Origin: Rhizobiaceae bacterium CPCC 101076
Lineage (GTDB): Bacteria > Pseudomonadota > Alphaproteobacteria > Rhizobiales > Methylopilaceae
DNA: 64,000 nucleotides
Assembly: GCA_003347645.1 (NCBI GenBank)
Contig: QDFX01000005.1
Coordinates: 180,999-244,998, forward strand
Direction: 5' to 3'
Shown: piece by piece, positions 30,585 through 39,271 of the stretch
Layout of the letters: each line of letters starts with the position of its first letter
How positions within the stretch are numbered: position 1 is the first letter of the stretch
Notes under the pieces: generated by a model
Told to the model about the DNA's origin: nothing
What the model saw: the letters and a program-made list of their open reading frames with translations, nothing else
The model's database searches: none
Made by a program: the position numbers and the translations under genes

Positions 30585-31103
30585 TTACACCTTCGCCGTT
30601 CGGCCGGCCTCAGACAGCCGCAGGAATTTCAGCGTCGTGTCCTCGATATGGTTCTCGATGAAGCTCGCCATCGCGATCTCCTCGCCGAGGCTCTGTTCGA
30701 GCAGCTTCACATGCGCGGACTGCTTGGTCGCATCGGCCAGCGCGATGAGCGATTTGTAGGCCGCGATCTCGTAATTCTCGAACGCGTAATTGGCCAACGT
30801 ATTCTTCAGGACCTCGTCGCCCGCCATGCTGTGGCCCAGCGCGGCCAGCCCGCCCATGATCCTGCCGCCGACATCCTTGATCGTCGACGACCCTTCGTCG
30901 AAATCCTTCAGGATCGTCTCCAGGCGTTTGATCTGCGCCTCCGTCTCGCGGACATGCTCCTTCAGCCGCGCGAGGAGTTCGGGATAGTGCTCGAGCCGCG
31001 ATATCTGCGGCTGCATGATCGACAGCGCTTCGTTCTCCAGCGCATGCGCGTTCCGCAGGCCGGTCAGGTAAATATCGAGGGCCGTATCGTTGTCGTGTCG
31101 CAT
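30585..31103 (-). CDS. DUF892 (YciE/YciF) ferritin-like protein
   Basis: 172 residues: LTGLRNAHALENEALSIMQPQISRLEHYPELLARLKEHVRETEAQIKRLE, then YAFENYEIAAYKSLIALAD and LEQSLGEEIAMASFIENHI. A four-helix bundle with the conserved Glu/His positions of DUF892, a diiron ferritin-like family linked to stress responses. Starts at MRHDNDTALD with GGGAG ahead; the longer reading is unlikely. Confidence 0.9.
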   Translation of the reverse strand: MRHDNDTALDIYLTGLRNAHALENEALSIMQPQISRLEHYPELLARLKEHVRETEAQIKRLETILKDFDEGSSTIKDVGGRIMGGLAALGHSMAGDEVLKNTLANYAFENYEIAAYKSLIALADATKQSAHVKLLEQSLGEEIAMASFIENHIEDTTLKFLRLSEAGRTAKV

Positions 31104-31304
31104 CGGAAACTCCCTGAATCGCCAGCCCCGATGGGAAACACTGCGCACAGGATTGCGTTCCCACGCCCCACATGCCGACCGCTCCGGCTTCAAGCCGTCA
31201 TCCAGCCATGCCGGCTTAGATTCACCGGACGGTGCTAGTCCTTAGGCGCGAGGCCTCAACGCCCAAACAGTTACGTACCGGTTACAGCGCGACGCGGATC
31301 GCGG

Positions 31305-31604
31305 TCACATCACGTCGCGCTTGCGGACCGTCCGTTGCCAGATCCACAGCCCCGTCAATACGATTAGCGATCCGACGAACGCCGAGACCACATCCCTCAG
31401 CGAGATCGAGATTCCCTCGAGCCCCGGAAGCAGTCCGAACAGCCTGAACAGCAGCCCGCCGACGAACGCGCCGACCAGCCCCACCGCAAGGTTGCGGAGC
31501 AGGCCGAAACCGCGGCGATCCCAGGTGATGACCAGGCCCGCGAGGCTTCCGCCGAGCAGACCGACGAATATCCAGACCACGACCTGATCGACAGACGGCA
31601 TCAT
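31305..31604 (-). CDS. GlsB/YeaQ/YmgE-family membrane protein
   Basis: About 99 residues, three hydrophobic segments: VVVWIFVGLLGGSLAGLVI, LLRNLAVGLVGAFVGGLLF and a last helix before RTVRKRDVM. The Gly-rich pattern with NLAVGLVGAFVGG is typical of transglycosylase-associated/YeaQ proteins, small stress-linked inner-membrane proteins. AGAGG precedes the ATG at 31604. Confidence 0.8.
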   Translation of the reverse strand: MMPSVDQVVVWIFVGLLGGSLAGLVITWDRRGFGLLRNLAVGLVGAFVGGLLFRLFGLLPGLEGISISLRDVVSAFVGSLIVLTGLWIWQRTVRKRDVM

Positions 31605-31668
31605 CGACCTCTCCATCGCGCATCGCCGGAATATGCGACCGGCGCGTGCATGCAGCATGTCGCGAACC

Positions 31669-31857
31669 GCGCCTGTCATCATGATAAGCCAGAACCGGCA
31701 GGCGGCGAAGGACCGGCTGGATGCCCGCCTCGATTACGAGACCAATCTCCGGTCCGAGTCCGAGATCGCCGCTCTGCACGAGAAGATCGATACGCTGCAG
31801 ACCGAGATCGCGCGGCTGGTCGGCATCTCCACGCGGCCCGGGCGGCGGCGAGGCTGA
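31669..31857 (+). pseudogene. remnant of DUF1003 membrane protein (C-terminal end)
   Basis: Reads APVIMISQNRQAAKDRLDARLDYETNLRSESEIAALHEKIDTLQ, which is the conserved end of DUF1003 proteins just after the second membrane helix. The membrane domain is absent: upstream, on the other strand, lies the GlsB-like gene. A truncated relic; the open part could still be translated as a short coiled-coil peptide. Confidence 0.7.
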
Positions 31858-31861
31858 CCCG

Positions 31862-32398
31862 TCACCGCGCCTGCGCCTTTCCGATCTCTCCCGCGAGTTC
31901 CACATATTCCGGGCAGAACCTGCCGCAGATCCGCTCGATCTGCGCCAGTTGCTCGCGCGCCAGATCGAACCTGCCCGTGGTGACATAGGCCTCGCCCAGA
32001 TATTCTCGCGCCTCGGGAAAATCCGGGTCGAGTGCCACTGCCTTGAGATAATGCGCGATCCCTTCGGCGGTCCGGCCGAGCTTGCGGGTCGCGAAGCCGC
32101 GGATGTTCAGCGCCTTGGCGGTTTCCGGCGCCTTCAGCAGATCCAGCACGCCGAGCGCCTCCTGGTAGCGTCCGGCATCGGCGAGCGCCCGCGCGTAATC
32201 GAGCAAATTTCCGTCGGGCAGGTTCGCGCCCTCGGCCGCGATGCAGACACTGTTCCTCGCATCCCAGAGTTGGCCAGCCTCGCAGACGGGCTCCTCCTCC
32301 CGCTCCGTCCACGCCGCCCGGCTCCCGGTCGCGGTCAGGAACGGCAGAAGCCCGAAGAGCAAGAGGGCGGTCACGGTATGGAACGGGATCGCGGTCAT
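31862..32398 (-). CDS. secreted TPR-repeat protein
   Basis: 178 residues with signal peptide (FHTVTALLLFGLLPFLTATGSRA). A pair of Cys (PVCEAGQLWDARNSVCIAAEG) is followed by three TPR units: LLDYARALADAGRYQEALGVLDLL, ALNIRGFATRKLGRTAEGIAHYLKAVALDPDF, and AREYLGEAYVTTGRFDLAREQLAQIE, and a CGRFCPEY end. Periplasmic scaffold; partner unknown. GGAGG ahead of the ATG at 32398. Confidence 0.88.
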   Translation of the reverse strand: MTAIPFHTVTALLLFGLLPFLTATGSRAAWTEREEEPVCEAGQLWDARNSVCIAAEGANLPDGNLLDYARALADAGRYQEALGVLDLLKAPETAKALNIRGFATRKLGRTAEGIAHYLKAVALDPDFPEAREYLGEAYVTTGRFDLAREQLAQIERICGRFCPEYVELAGEIGKAQAR

Positions 32399-32553
32399 CG
32401 CATCCTCCTTCGCACACGCCCAGTAGACCCCCGCAACGCGACAGCCGTTTGGCAATCACAGTGATCCATCAGAAATGGTGGCGTCCGGCATCACAGAAAT
32501 CGGGTTGAACCACGCCGGCAATCCATGCACGACGCACCGTCAAAGGAGTGCCC

Positions 32554-33495
32554 GTGTCCCCCCTCCCGGCCATCAACCGCACCATGTCCCCGGCGGACTG
32601 GGGCCTGCTCCTCGCGCTCTCGGTCCTGTGGGGCGGCTCGTTCTTCTTCGTCGGCATCGCGGTGAAGGAACTCCCGCCGCTCACTTTGGTCGCGCTCCGG
32701 GTCAGCCTCGCCGCGATCATCCTCCTCGTGGTCGTCCGTGCCCGCGGCCAATCGATGCCACGCGATCCGAAGGCCTGGTTCGCCTTCACAGTCGCCGGCT
32801 TCCTCGGCTCGACTTTGCCGTTCTGTCTTATCGTCTGGGGCCAGACCCATATCGCCTCCGGTCTCGCCTCGATCCTCAATGCCACGACGCCGATCTCGAC
32901 CGCGATCGTCGCCCACCTCCTGACGAGCGACGAAAAGCTCACCGGCAACCGCGTGCTCGGCGTCCTCGTCGGCTTCGCGGGTGTGGCGCTGATGATCGGG
33001 CCGGACGCGCTGGCCGGGCTCGGCAACCATGTCTGGGCGCAGATCGCCGTCCTCTGCGCGACGATCTCCTACGCCCTGGTCGGGGTCTATGCGCGGGTGT
33101 TCAAGCGGCTAGGCATTCCGCCGCTCATCGCCGCGACCGGCCAGGTCACCATGGCCGCCGTCCTGCTGTCCCCAGTCGCGCTCGCCCTCGACGCACCGTG
33201 GACCCTGCCGATGCCGAGCCTCAAGTCATGGCTCGCCATCCTCGGCATCGCCGCGCTGTCGACCTCGCTCGCCTACGTCCTGTTCTTCCGCATCCTCTCG
33301 AGCTCCGGCGCGACCAATGTCGCTCTGGTCACCTTCCTCGTTCCGGTCTCGGCGATTCTCCTGGGCTCGCTCGTCCTCGGCGAGCGACTCGAACCGAAGC
33401 ATTTCGCCGGCATGGCCTTCATCACGCTCGGATTGGCCGCGATCGACGGACGGGTGTTCAGGTTGTTGCGGGGGTCCGCTTCGGCACGCAGGTGA
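32554..33495 (+). CDS. EamA/DMT-family transporter
   Basis: About 313 residues, ten hydrophobic segments in two EamA repeats. Repeat 1 begins WGLLLALSVLWGGSFFFVGIAV with PPLTLVALRVSLAAIILL and ATTPISTAIVAHLL; repeat 2 includes LAILGIAALSTSLAYVLFFRILSSSGAT and VTFLVPVSAILLGSLVLGE. Inner-membrane exporter or importer of small metabolites. The GTG at 32554 has AGGAG 5 bases upstream. It stands alone. Confidence 0.92.
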   Translation: MSPLPAINRTMSPADWGLLLALSVLWGGSFFFVGIAVKELPPLTLVALRVSLAAIILLVVVRARGQSMPRDPKAWFAFTVAGFLGSTLPFCLIVWGQTHIASGLASILNATTPISTAIVAHLLTSDEKLTGNRVLGVLVGFAGVALMIGPDALAGLGNHVWAQIAVLCATISYALVGVYARVFKRLGIPPLIAATGQVTMAAVLLSPVALALDAPWTLPMPSLKSWLAILGIAALSTSLAYVLFFRILSSSGATNVALVTFLVPVSAILLGSLVLGERLEPKHFAGMAFITLGLAAIDGRVFRLLRGSASARR

Positions 33496-33918
33496 ATATG
33501 GGGAAATAGAGGTGCGGACCGGACGCTGCTCCGGTTTCCGGTCCCTCGCCCCAGCTTTGCCGCGCAACGGTCAGGGCTGGTATTTCGAGGTGCATCCTAA
33601 GGAAGCGCGCACCGGGACTGTTCCCCGGCAGGACCGGCCTCATTCGCGAGGGCGTGTCTTGCTTTCCACGCCGCCGCAACCTCTTTGTTCAGTTCCCTCG
33701 GAACACCCGATTCCCCGCGATCTTTGATGTCGCTTGGTGTCCCCCGGCTTTCGCCTTGTCTCGATGCTGGGCGCGAATGGTTAACGAGGCGTTAATAAAG
33801 TGGCGGTTCAACCAATTGATGGTTGAACGCTTCCGTACATTCCCCTTGCCCGAAGCGGAAAACATAGTCACGCTCCGTGAATTGGCTGCGCATAGTCGCG
33901 GTCACTCGGAGACAGGCC
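33496..33918. other. 423-base gap with CtrA-type box
   Basis: No gene supported. It holds a perfect TTAA-N7-TTAA motif (separate entry) and otherwise ordinary GC-rich sequence. The lower part is the promoter region of the DUF1508 gene at 33919. Confidence 0.6.
33781..33795. promoter_or_regulatory. CtrA-type binding site TTAA-N7-TTAA
   Basis: TTAACGAGGCGTTAA: both half-sites perfect with the 7-base spacer used by CtrA, the alphaproteobacterial cell-cycle regulator. 124 bases upstream of the YegP-like gene. Confidence 0.6.
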
Positions 33919-34230
33919 ATGTCGAAATACGTCGTAAAGAAGAACACTAAAGGTGAGTGGCGCTGGACCTTTGTCGCCCGTAACGGCGAGAAGATCGCAA
34001 TGGCGAGCGAAGGCTATAAGTCCAAGGCGTCGTGCGAGAAGTCGATCGCGCTGCTGCAGGCTTCGGCCAGCGCGCCGATCGAATATGACGAGCCGAAGGC
34101 GAAAGCTCCGGCCGCCAAGGCAAAGCCGACCGCGAAGGCAAAGGACTCCGCCAAGAAGGTCGTCAAGGCGATGAAGTCCGCGGCCGAGGCCCTGAAGCCC
34201 GCGAAGAAGCCCGCCAAGTCGAAGGCCTAA
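33919..34230 (+). CDS. DUF1508 (YegP-like) protein with Lys/Ala-rich tail
   Basis: 103 residues. Residues 1-45: YVVKKNTKGEWRWTFVARNGEKIAMASEGYKSKASCEKSIALLQ, a single YegP/DUF1508 unit. Residues 55-103 are Lys/Ala/Pro repeats (KAKAPAAKAKPTAKAKDSAK) like bacterial histone-H1-like tails. A nucleic-acid-associated role is inferred from the tail. GGAG precedes the ATG. It may respond to CtrA through the site upstream. Confidence 0.88.
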   Translation: MSKYVVKKNTKGEWRWTFVARNGEKIAMASEGYKSKASCEKSIALLQASASAPIEYDEPKAKAPAAKAKPTAKAKDSAKKVVKAMKSAAEALKPAKKPAKSKA

Positions 34231-34697
34231 ACCGCCCTTTTCCGCTTCGGCCATTTCTGGGGCCAGCGGACAATCCGCTCGATCGTTTCCTCGATCGTGA
34301 TGTCGTCCTCGTTTGCCGAAACCCGGCCCCGGACGGACGCACCCGCTTTGTGCGTGCTGTCCGGGTCGCCGGTGACGAGCGGGTGCCAGTCGGGAAGCGG
34401 CTTGCCCGACGCCAGCAGACGATAGGCGCAGGTCGGCGGCATCCAGTTCAACCCGGCGAGATTGGTCGGCGACAGCGCCACGCATTCCGGAACGGCCATT
34501 TGGCGGCCGGGATAGTTCGTGCACCTGCACTTGTCGGCGTCGAGCAGCCGGCAACCCACGTCTGTATAGGCGATCTCGCCGCTGTCCTCGTCCTCGAGCT
34601 TGACCAGGCAGCACCGCCCGCAACCGTCGCAAAGCGATTCCCACTCCCCGACGGTCATCTCGGCCAGCGTCTTCGTCTCCCAGAACCTGTCTGCCAC
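34227..34697 (-). CDS. YcgN-family cysteine cluster protein
   Basis: About 156 residues. CDGCGRCCLVKLEDEDSGEIAYTDVGCRLLDADKCRCTNYPGR matches the cysteine cluster family (CxxCGxCC plus CrC), followed by LNWMPPTCAYRLLASGKPLPDWHPLVTG. Probably binds zinc or an iron-sulfur cluster; exact role unknown. The GTG start at 34697 has AGGAG 5 bases ahead and is preferred to the upstream TTG at 34751. Converges with the DUF1508 gene, ends overlapping. Confidence 0.92.
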   Translation of the reverse strand: MADRFWETKTLAEMTVGEWESLCDGCGRCCLVKLEDEDSGEIAYTDVGCRLLDADKCRCTNYPGRQMAVPECVALSPTNLAGLNWMPPTCAYRLLASGKPLPDWHPLVTGDPDSTHKAGASVRGRVSANEDDITIEETIERIVRWPQKWPKRKRAV

Positions 34698-34792
34698 ACT
34701 GTCTCCTATCCGCCTTCCTGGGCTCTTGCGCCCGGACGCAGGTCGGGTCAAGACAGAGCAAGCGCAAGGTCGCGCGAGGCGAGGAGCGGCGG

Positions 34793-36994
34793 GTGTTCAA
34801 TCCGTTTTCCGAAAAGGGGCTTACGAGCGTCAAGCGAGCGCTGCTGTCGCTCGACTCCATGGTCGACGCCGGCGTCTACGCCCTCCGCACCTCGATCGGC
34901 GACACCTGGGCCCGTTTCGTCGGCCTGTCGCAGGATCTGCGCGTCCGCGGCTTCCGCCGGCTTCTCAGCGAACTGACCTCGGAATGCTTCACCTGGGGCG
35001 TCGTCGGCGCCTTGGGCATGCTGGCCCTCGCCCAACCCGCTTTCCAGGCGACCCGGGAGGACTGGCACAAAAGGATTGATCTCGCCGTCACCTTCATCGA
35101 CCGCACGGGCGCCGAGATCGGCAAGCGCGGCGTCATGCAGACCGACGCCGTCTCGCTGGAAGAGATTCCGGACAATATGAAGAAGTCGGCGATGGCCATC
35201 GAGGACCGCCGCTTCTACCAGCATTTCGGCATCGACGTGCTCGGCACGCTCCGCGCCATCATGGAGAACGCCCGCGCCAACGGCGTCGTCCAGGGCGGCT
35301 CCTCGCTCACCCAGCAGCTCGCCAAGAACCTGTTCCTGTCGAACGAGCGCACGCTTGAGCGCAAGGTGAAGGAAGCCTTCCTCGCCATCTGGCTCGAGTC
35401 GAACTTCACCAAGGACGAGATCCTCAAGCTCTATCTCGACCGCGCCTATCTCGGGGGCGGCGTCTTCGGCGTCGAGGCCGCGGCGCAGTTCTATTTCAAC
35501 AAGCCGGCGAAGAACCTGACCCTGGCAGAATCCGCCATGCTCGCCGGCCTGTTCAAGGCGCCGACCAGGTTCGCGCCGCACACCAATCTTTCTGCCGCCC
35601 GCGCCCGCGCCAACGTCGTGCTCGACGCCCTCGTCGAGTCCGGTTTCATGACCGAAGGCCAGGTCCATGCCGCGCGCCTCAACCCGGCGACCCCGGCCAA
35701 CCGCCAGCGTGAATCGAGCCCGGACTATTATCTCGATTGGGCCTTTACCGAGGTGAAGAAGCTCTCCGATGCCGGCAAGCTCGGCGGCGCGCGCTCGGTC
35801 ACGGTCAGGACGCCGTTCGATCCCGCCATCCAGAAGCGCGCCGAGGAGGCGATCGAGAATACGCTCCGCCAGTACGGCAACCAGTATCGCGTCAAGCAGG
35901 CGGCGACCGTGCTGATGGAGCCGCGGGGCGCCGTCCGTGCCATGGTTGGCGGACGCGACTACGGTGCGAGCCAGTTCAACCGGGCCTCAGACGCGCTCCG
36001 CCAGCCCGGTTCCTCGTTCAAGGTCTACGTCTATACGACGGCGATGATGAACGGCTACACGCCGACCTCGGTCGTTCCCGACGCCCCGATCACGATCGCC
36101 GGCTGGTCGCCGCAGAACTATGGCCGCTCCTACGCCGGCAAAGTCACGCTGATGAGCGCGCTCGCCCATTCCTACAACACCGTGCCCGTCCGCCTCGGCC
36201 GCGCGCTCGGCCTCGACAAGGTGATCGCGCAGGCGAAGGCGATGGGCGTGCGGACCGAGCTCCGCATCAACAAGGCGCTGGCGCTCGGCACGTCGGAAGT
36301 GACGGTGCTTGACCAGGCTTCCGGCTATTCCTCGCTCGCCAATGGCGGCTTCCGCGTTGAGCCCTATGCGGCGGTGGAGATCAGCGACAACCAGGGCAAG
36401 CTGCTCTGGAAGCACGACCGCGACGTGCCGCCGCCCGAGCGCGCGGTTCCGCCGGAAGCGGTCGCCAACATGAACAAGCTTCTCGTCAATGTGGTCGAGG
36501 CCGGCACCGGCGGCCGTGCCCGCCTCGATGGCCTCAGGGTCGGCGGCAAGACCGGCACAAGCCAGGATTATCGCGATGCCTGGTTCATCGGCTTCACCGG
36601 CGATTACACTTGCGCGGTTTGGTTCGGAAACGACGACTTCACCGGCGCCAACAACATGACCGGCGGCTCGCTTCCGGCCATGGTGTTCAAGGAGATCATG
36701 TCGCTCGCCCAGGTCGGCGTCGATCCGAAGCCGATCCCCGGCATCGGCCTGCCGGACGGGCGTGGTGGCGCGGCGATCGCGGACGTTTCGACGACCGCAC
36801 CGGCGGAAGGTGTAGGTGGCAAGCTTCCCCGCAAGACTTCCATCGTGCTCGACGAGCTCCACTCGCTGATGCGTCAGGCGACCGTCGAGACCTCCGGCGT
36901 CAGCACACCCGGCGAGCAGCGCGGCCAAATCCAGACATCCACCGACACCGCCGCGGCAGAGCAACCCGCCCCGGCGGAAAAACGAGTGCAATAG
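34793..36994 (+). CDS. penicillin-binding protein 1A, bifunctional
   Basis: 733 residues from GTG with GAGGAG ahead. Short cytoplasmic part, one membrane helix at about 67-82, then the GT51 transglycosylase with AIEDRRFYQHFGID (catalytic Glu137), QGGSSLTQQLAKNLFLS and KDEILKLYLDRAYLGGGVFG. Transpeptidase: SSFK (Ser407), SYN, and KTGTS (586-590). It polymerises and cross-links peptidoglycan. The C-terminal tail is low complexity (Ala/Pro/Thr). Target of beta-lactams; a B3 beta-lactamase lies 5 kb upstream. Confidence 0.95.
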   Translation: MFNPFSEKGLTSVKRALLSLDSMVDAGVYALRTSIGDTWARFVGLSQDLRVRGFRRLLSELTSECFTWGVVGALGMLALAQPAFQATREDWHKRIDLAVTFIDRTGAEIGKRGVMQTDAVSLEEIPDNMKKSAMAIEDRRFYQHFGIDVLGTLRAIMENARANGVVQGGSSLTQQLAKNLFLSNERTLERKVKEAFLAIWLESNFTKDEILKLYLDRAYLGGGVFGVEAAAQFYFNKPAKNLTLAESAMLAGLFKAPTRFAPHTNLSAARARANVVLDALVESGFMTEGQVHAARLNPATPANRQRESSPDYYLDWAFTEVKKLSDAGKLGGARSVTVRTPFDPAIQKRAEEAIENTLRQYGNQYRVKQAATVLMEPRGAVRAMVGGRDYGASQFNRASDALRQPGSSFKVYVYTTAMMNGYTPTSVVPDAPITIAGWSPQNYGRSYAGKVTLMSALAHSYNTVPVRLGRALGLDKVIAQAKAMGVRTELRINKALALGTSEVTVLDQASGYSSLANGGFRVEPYAAVEISDNQGKLLWKHDRDVPPPERAVPPEAVANMNKLLVNVVEAGTGGRARLDGLRVGGKTGTSQDYRDAWFIGFTGDYTCAVWFGNDDFTGANNMTGGSLPAMVFKEIMSLAQVGVDPKPIPGIGLPDGRGGAAIADVSTTAPAEGVGGKLPRKTSIVLDELHSLMRQATVETSGVSTPGEQRGQIQTSTDTAAAEQPAPAEKRVQ

Positions 36995-37056
36995 GACTGT
37001 TCGTTCTCCTCTGACGCGGCTTCCGTGTCCAAAGCCGGTCTGTTAAGCGGTCACTC

Positions 37057-37638
37057 GTGCGGCTCATCCTCCAACTCATCGTCATCTGCGCGCTCGCGGC
37101 TGGAGCCGGCCTCGGCCTGACCTGGCTCGCGGTCCGCCATCCGCCGTCGCTGGAGACGATCGTCGCCGGCCCGTGGCGCGCCGAGGCGACCGAGGGCTCG
37201 CCCGGGGTCGACGCCTATACCCTGGCCGCCCTGGCCCAGCGCGGAGAGGCCCCGCTCGCGGTCGCCGACGGCCTGACCTTCCGCGCCGAGACCGACAGCG
37301 ACGGCAACCGGCTCGATGGCCGCTGCTCCTATCTCGTCACCGGCGCCATGCCGACGGTGCGGGTCTGGAGCATCTCCGCCTATGACGAGCGCGGCAATCC
37401 GCTCGACAATCCCGCCCAGCGTCACGGTTTCACCAAGGGCGAGGCGATGAAGTCCGAGTCCGGCGATATCTCGATCGCGGTCGGCGCATCGGCCCGGGGT
37501 GGCGACTGGATTCCGACCGGCTCGGCAGACCGGTTCATGCTCATTCTGCGGGTCTACGACACCACCGCGGGCGCGATCGCCGGCGGCCGCAGCACGCCCG
37601 AGCTTCCCGCCATCCGCCGCACCGGGTGCCCGGCATGA
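37057..37638 (+). CDS. DUF1214 protein
   Basis: 193 residues: N-terminal hydrophobic helix (MRLILQLIVICALAAGAGLGLTWLAV) and then PWRAEATEGSPGVDAYTLAALAQRGEAPLA, GRCSYLVTGAMPTVRVWSISAYD and a C-terminal region with IPTGSADRFMLILRVYDTTA. The DUF1214 pattern. Overlaps the next gene (ATGA), which carries the partner domain DUF1254. The pair is common in alphaproteobacteria and is of unknown role at the membrane. Confidence 0.9.
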   Translation: MRLILQLIVICALAAGAGLGLTWLAVRHPPSLETIVAGPWRAEATEGSPGVDAYTLAALAQRGEAPLAVADGLTFRAETDSDGNRLDGRCSYLVTGAMPTVRVWSISAYDERGNPLDNPAQRHGFTKGEAMKSESGDISIAVGASARGGDWIPTGSADRFMLILRVYDTTAGAIAGGRSTPELPAIRRTGCPA

Positions 37639-38162
37639 GGTGGTTCTTCCTCATCGCCACGGGCCTCTTGATCGGCGGCGTGCTCCACATCGTGTCGCTG
37701 CTCGCTGTACCGGTCGTCGCCCCGCGCGATGCCTATTCGCGCGTTCGCGAACTCGGCCCGGAAAACACCTTCGTCAAGATCGACGCCGAGAAGGCCGATG
37801 GACTGCCGTTCCTCGACCCCGCATTCCTCCACCTCGCCTGCCGCTTCGATCTTCGCGACGGCCCGATGCGCGTCTCGATCCCGCTGGCCAGCGATTACAT
37901 TTCCGCGTCTTTCTACACCCGCGACGCCGTCGCCTTCTTCTCGCTGAACGACCGCTCGGCAACGGGACGCATCCTCGAGATCGATCTGCGCGACGCCAAT
38001 GACGAGGCGTCCAAGGCGACCGAAGTCCGGCCCGGATCGGTGCTCGTCATGTCGCCGGAACCTCTGGGCTTCGTCCTGGTGCGCGCCCTCGCCCCCTCGC
38101 CCTCGACGCGCAAGACGATCCAGACCGAGCTCGCCCGCTCCGTCTGCGTGCCAGCCAATTAG
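37635..38162 (+). CDS. DUF1254 protein
   Basis: 175 residues: membrane helix (FFLIATGLLIGGVLHIVSLLAVP), then APRDAYSRVRELGPENTFVKI, PFLDPAFLHLACRFDLRDGPMRVSIPL and SDYISASFYTRDAVAFFSLNDR. Typical DUF1254. Start chosen at ATG 37635 overlapping the TGA of the DUF1214 gene. Function unknown. Confidence 0.9.
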   Translation: MRWFFLIATGLLIGGVLHIVSLLAVPVVAPRDAYSRVRELGPENTFVKIDAEKADGLPFLDPAFLHLACRFDLRDGPMRVSIPLASDYISASFYTRDAVAFFSLNDRSATGRILEIDLRDANDEASKATEVRPGSVLVMSPEPLGFVLVRALAPSPSTRKTIQTELARSVCVPAN

Positions 38163-38912
38163 CTATTTGCCGTAGACCGGGCCGACGGCGAAACGCTCGG
38201 GCCGCACCGCCACCAGCAGGCCGAGATCGCCTTCCAGCGCGACGAGCGCGCTCTCGGCCAGCGCCGCCTGCGCGTCGGGCGTCGCGATCAGCAGCCGCTC
38301 CAGCGCGTAGCGATACATCGCGGCCTTGTCGCGGACCGTTTCCTGGACGAGCCAGACCAGAAGCCTGTTCTCCCAGATTCGGCCGATCGCCTCCTGCCGC
38401 TCCTCCTCGGTGACGTTCAAGGCTCGTTCAAGCGCGCGCTCGCGCACCCGGTCGTCGACCGCGACGCGGTTCGCGACCGATATGAATTCGCGGATCTGGT
38501 AGCGGTTGGCGTCGACATCGCTCATCAGCTTGAGATAGCGCGAGCCGCTCGAGTCATAGTTCTTCGACAACAGGTGCTCGACATAGTCCGCCCGGTCCGG
38601 AACCGTCTTCTCCGGCGACATCAGGCGGGTGCGCCGCATCTCGGCGATCCAGCGCTCGAAATATTGCTGCGGCAGGTTCGGCATCAGCAGCGACCAGGAG
38701 CGGTTGCGAAGCTCCCTCTCGTGGTCGGTATAGCGATAGAACGATGTCGGTTCGCCGCGGTGCCTGGCGGCGAGCTTGCCGGCGAACGGCAATATCTGGT
38801 CGTCGACCGTCGACGGTTGAGGTCGATCAAAATCGCCCAGAGCGGGCGCACAGGCATGGGTTGCGCCGGCGATCAGCCCGGCGGCGATGATCCTTCCGAT
38901 CTTTGGGGTCAG
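38163..38912 (-). CDS. conserved hypothetical lipoprotein-like protein
   Basis: About 249 residues. Starts with LTPKIGRIIAAGLIAGATHACAPALGDFDRP, a signal-like stretch with Cys that could be lipidated. The body has YTDHERELRNRSWSLLMPNLPQQYFERWIAEMRR and many charged helices. No ATG/GTG is available: the likely start is CTG at 38912, which overlaps the stop of the preceding small gene (CTGA). Resembles uncharacterised Rhizobiales proteins with (L/Y)TD-ER-LR motifs. Function unknown. Confidence 0.75.
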   Translation of the reverse strand: MTPKIGRIIAAGLIAGATHACAPALGDFDRPQPSTVDDQILPFAGKLAARHRGEPTSFYRYTDHERELRNRSWSLLMPNLPQQYFERWIAEMRRTRLMSPEKTVPDRADYVEHLLSKNYDSSGSRYLKLMSDVDANRYQIREFISVANRVAVDDRVRERALERALNVTEEERQEAIGRIWENRLLVWLVQETVRDKAAMYRYALERLLIATPDAQAALAESALVALEGDLGLLVAVRPERFAVGPVYGK

Positions 38913-39094
38913 TTGCGACGCCGTCCGCGCAGACGCTTCATGCCGCTCGCCGGAGAAGCCGAGCCATCGCCCCCATCCCTCTCGTCGCGATCGTAGCGAA
39001 TGCCCGTGAACAGCAGCAATTTCCCCATCTCGGCGGCCGGAGCGGATTTCCGGACGTCGGTCGAAGGTTGGAAGTGCACAATCGTTCCCATCAT
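38909..39094 (-). CDS. small conserved protein upstream of lipoprotein gene
   Basis: 61 residues: MMGTIVHFQPSTDVRKSAPAAEMGKLLLFTGIRYDRDE, ending in a basic tail KRLRGRRRN. The pattern IVxFxP...GK(L/I)LLFTG(I/V)RYxR is one I recognise from short Rhizobiales proteins. Coupled to the next gene by overlap. Function unknown. Confidence 0.75.
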   Translation of the reverse strand: MMGTIVHFQPSTDVRKSAPAAEMGKLLLFTGIRYDRDERDGGDGSASPASGMKRLRGRRRN

Positions 39095-39179
39095 CGTTCT
39101 CCGCGTTGGGCACGCGGCCCAGCGAGGCCATGAGAAGCTTCCATCGGATGCGCCTCGACACAGTAAGGAATGAGTAAGG

Positions 39180-39228
39180 TTAACGGATCGTTAGCCCTCC
39201 TTTCGTCCCACGGTTAGCGCGGCATTAA
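39180..39228. promoter_or_regulatory. two CtrA-type boxes
   Basis: TTAACGGATCGTTAG at 39180-39194 and TTAGCGCGGCATTAA at 39214-39228: each is TTAA-N7-TTAA with one base changed in one half-site. They lie in the divergent promoter region between the small protein gene (minus) and the DUF2336 gene (plus). Confidence 0.65.
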
Positions 39229-39271
39229 CGCCACACTTCATATTGTCTCGACCTAACCTCCGACGGCCAGC

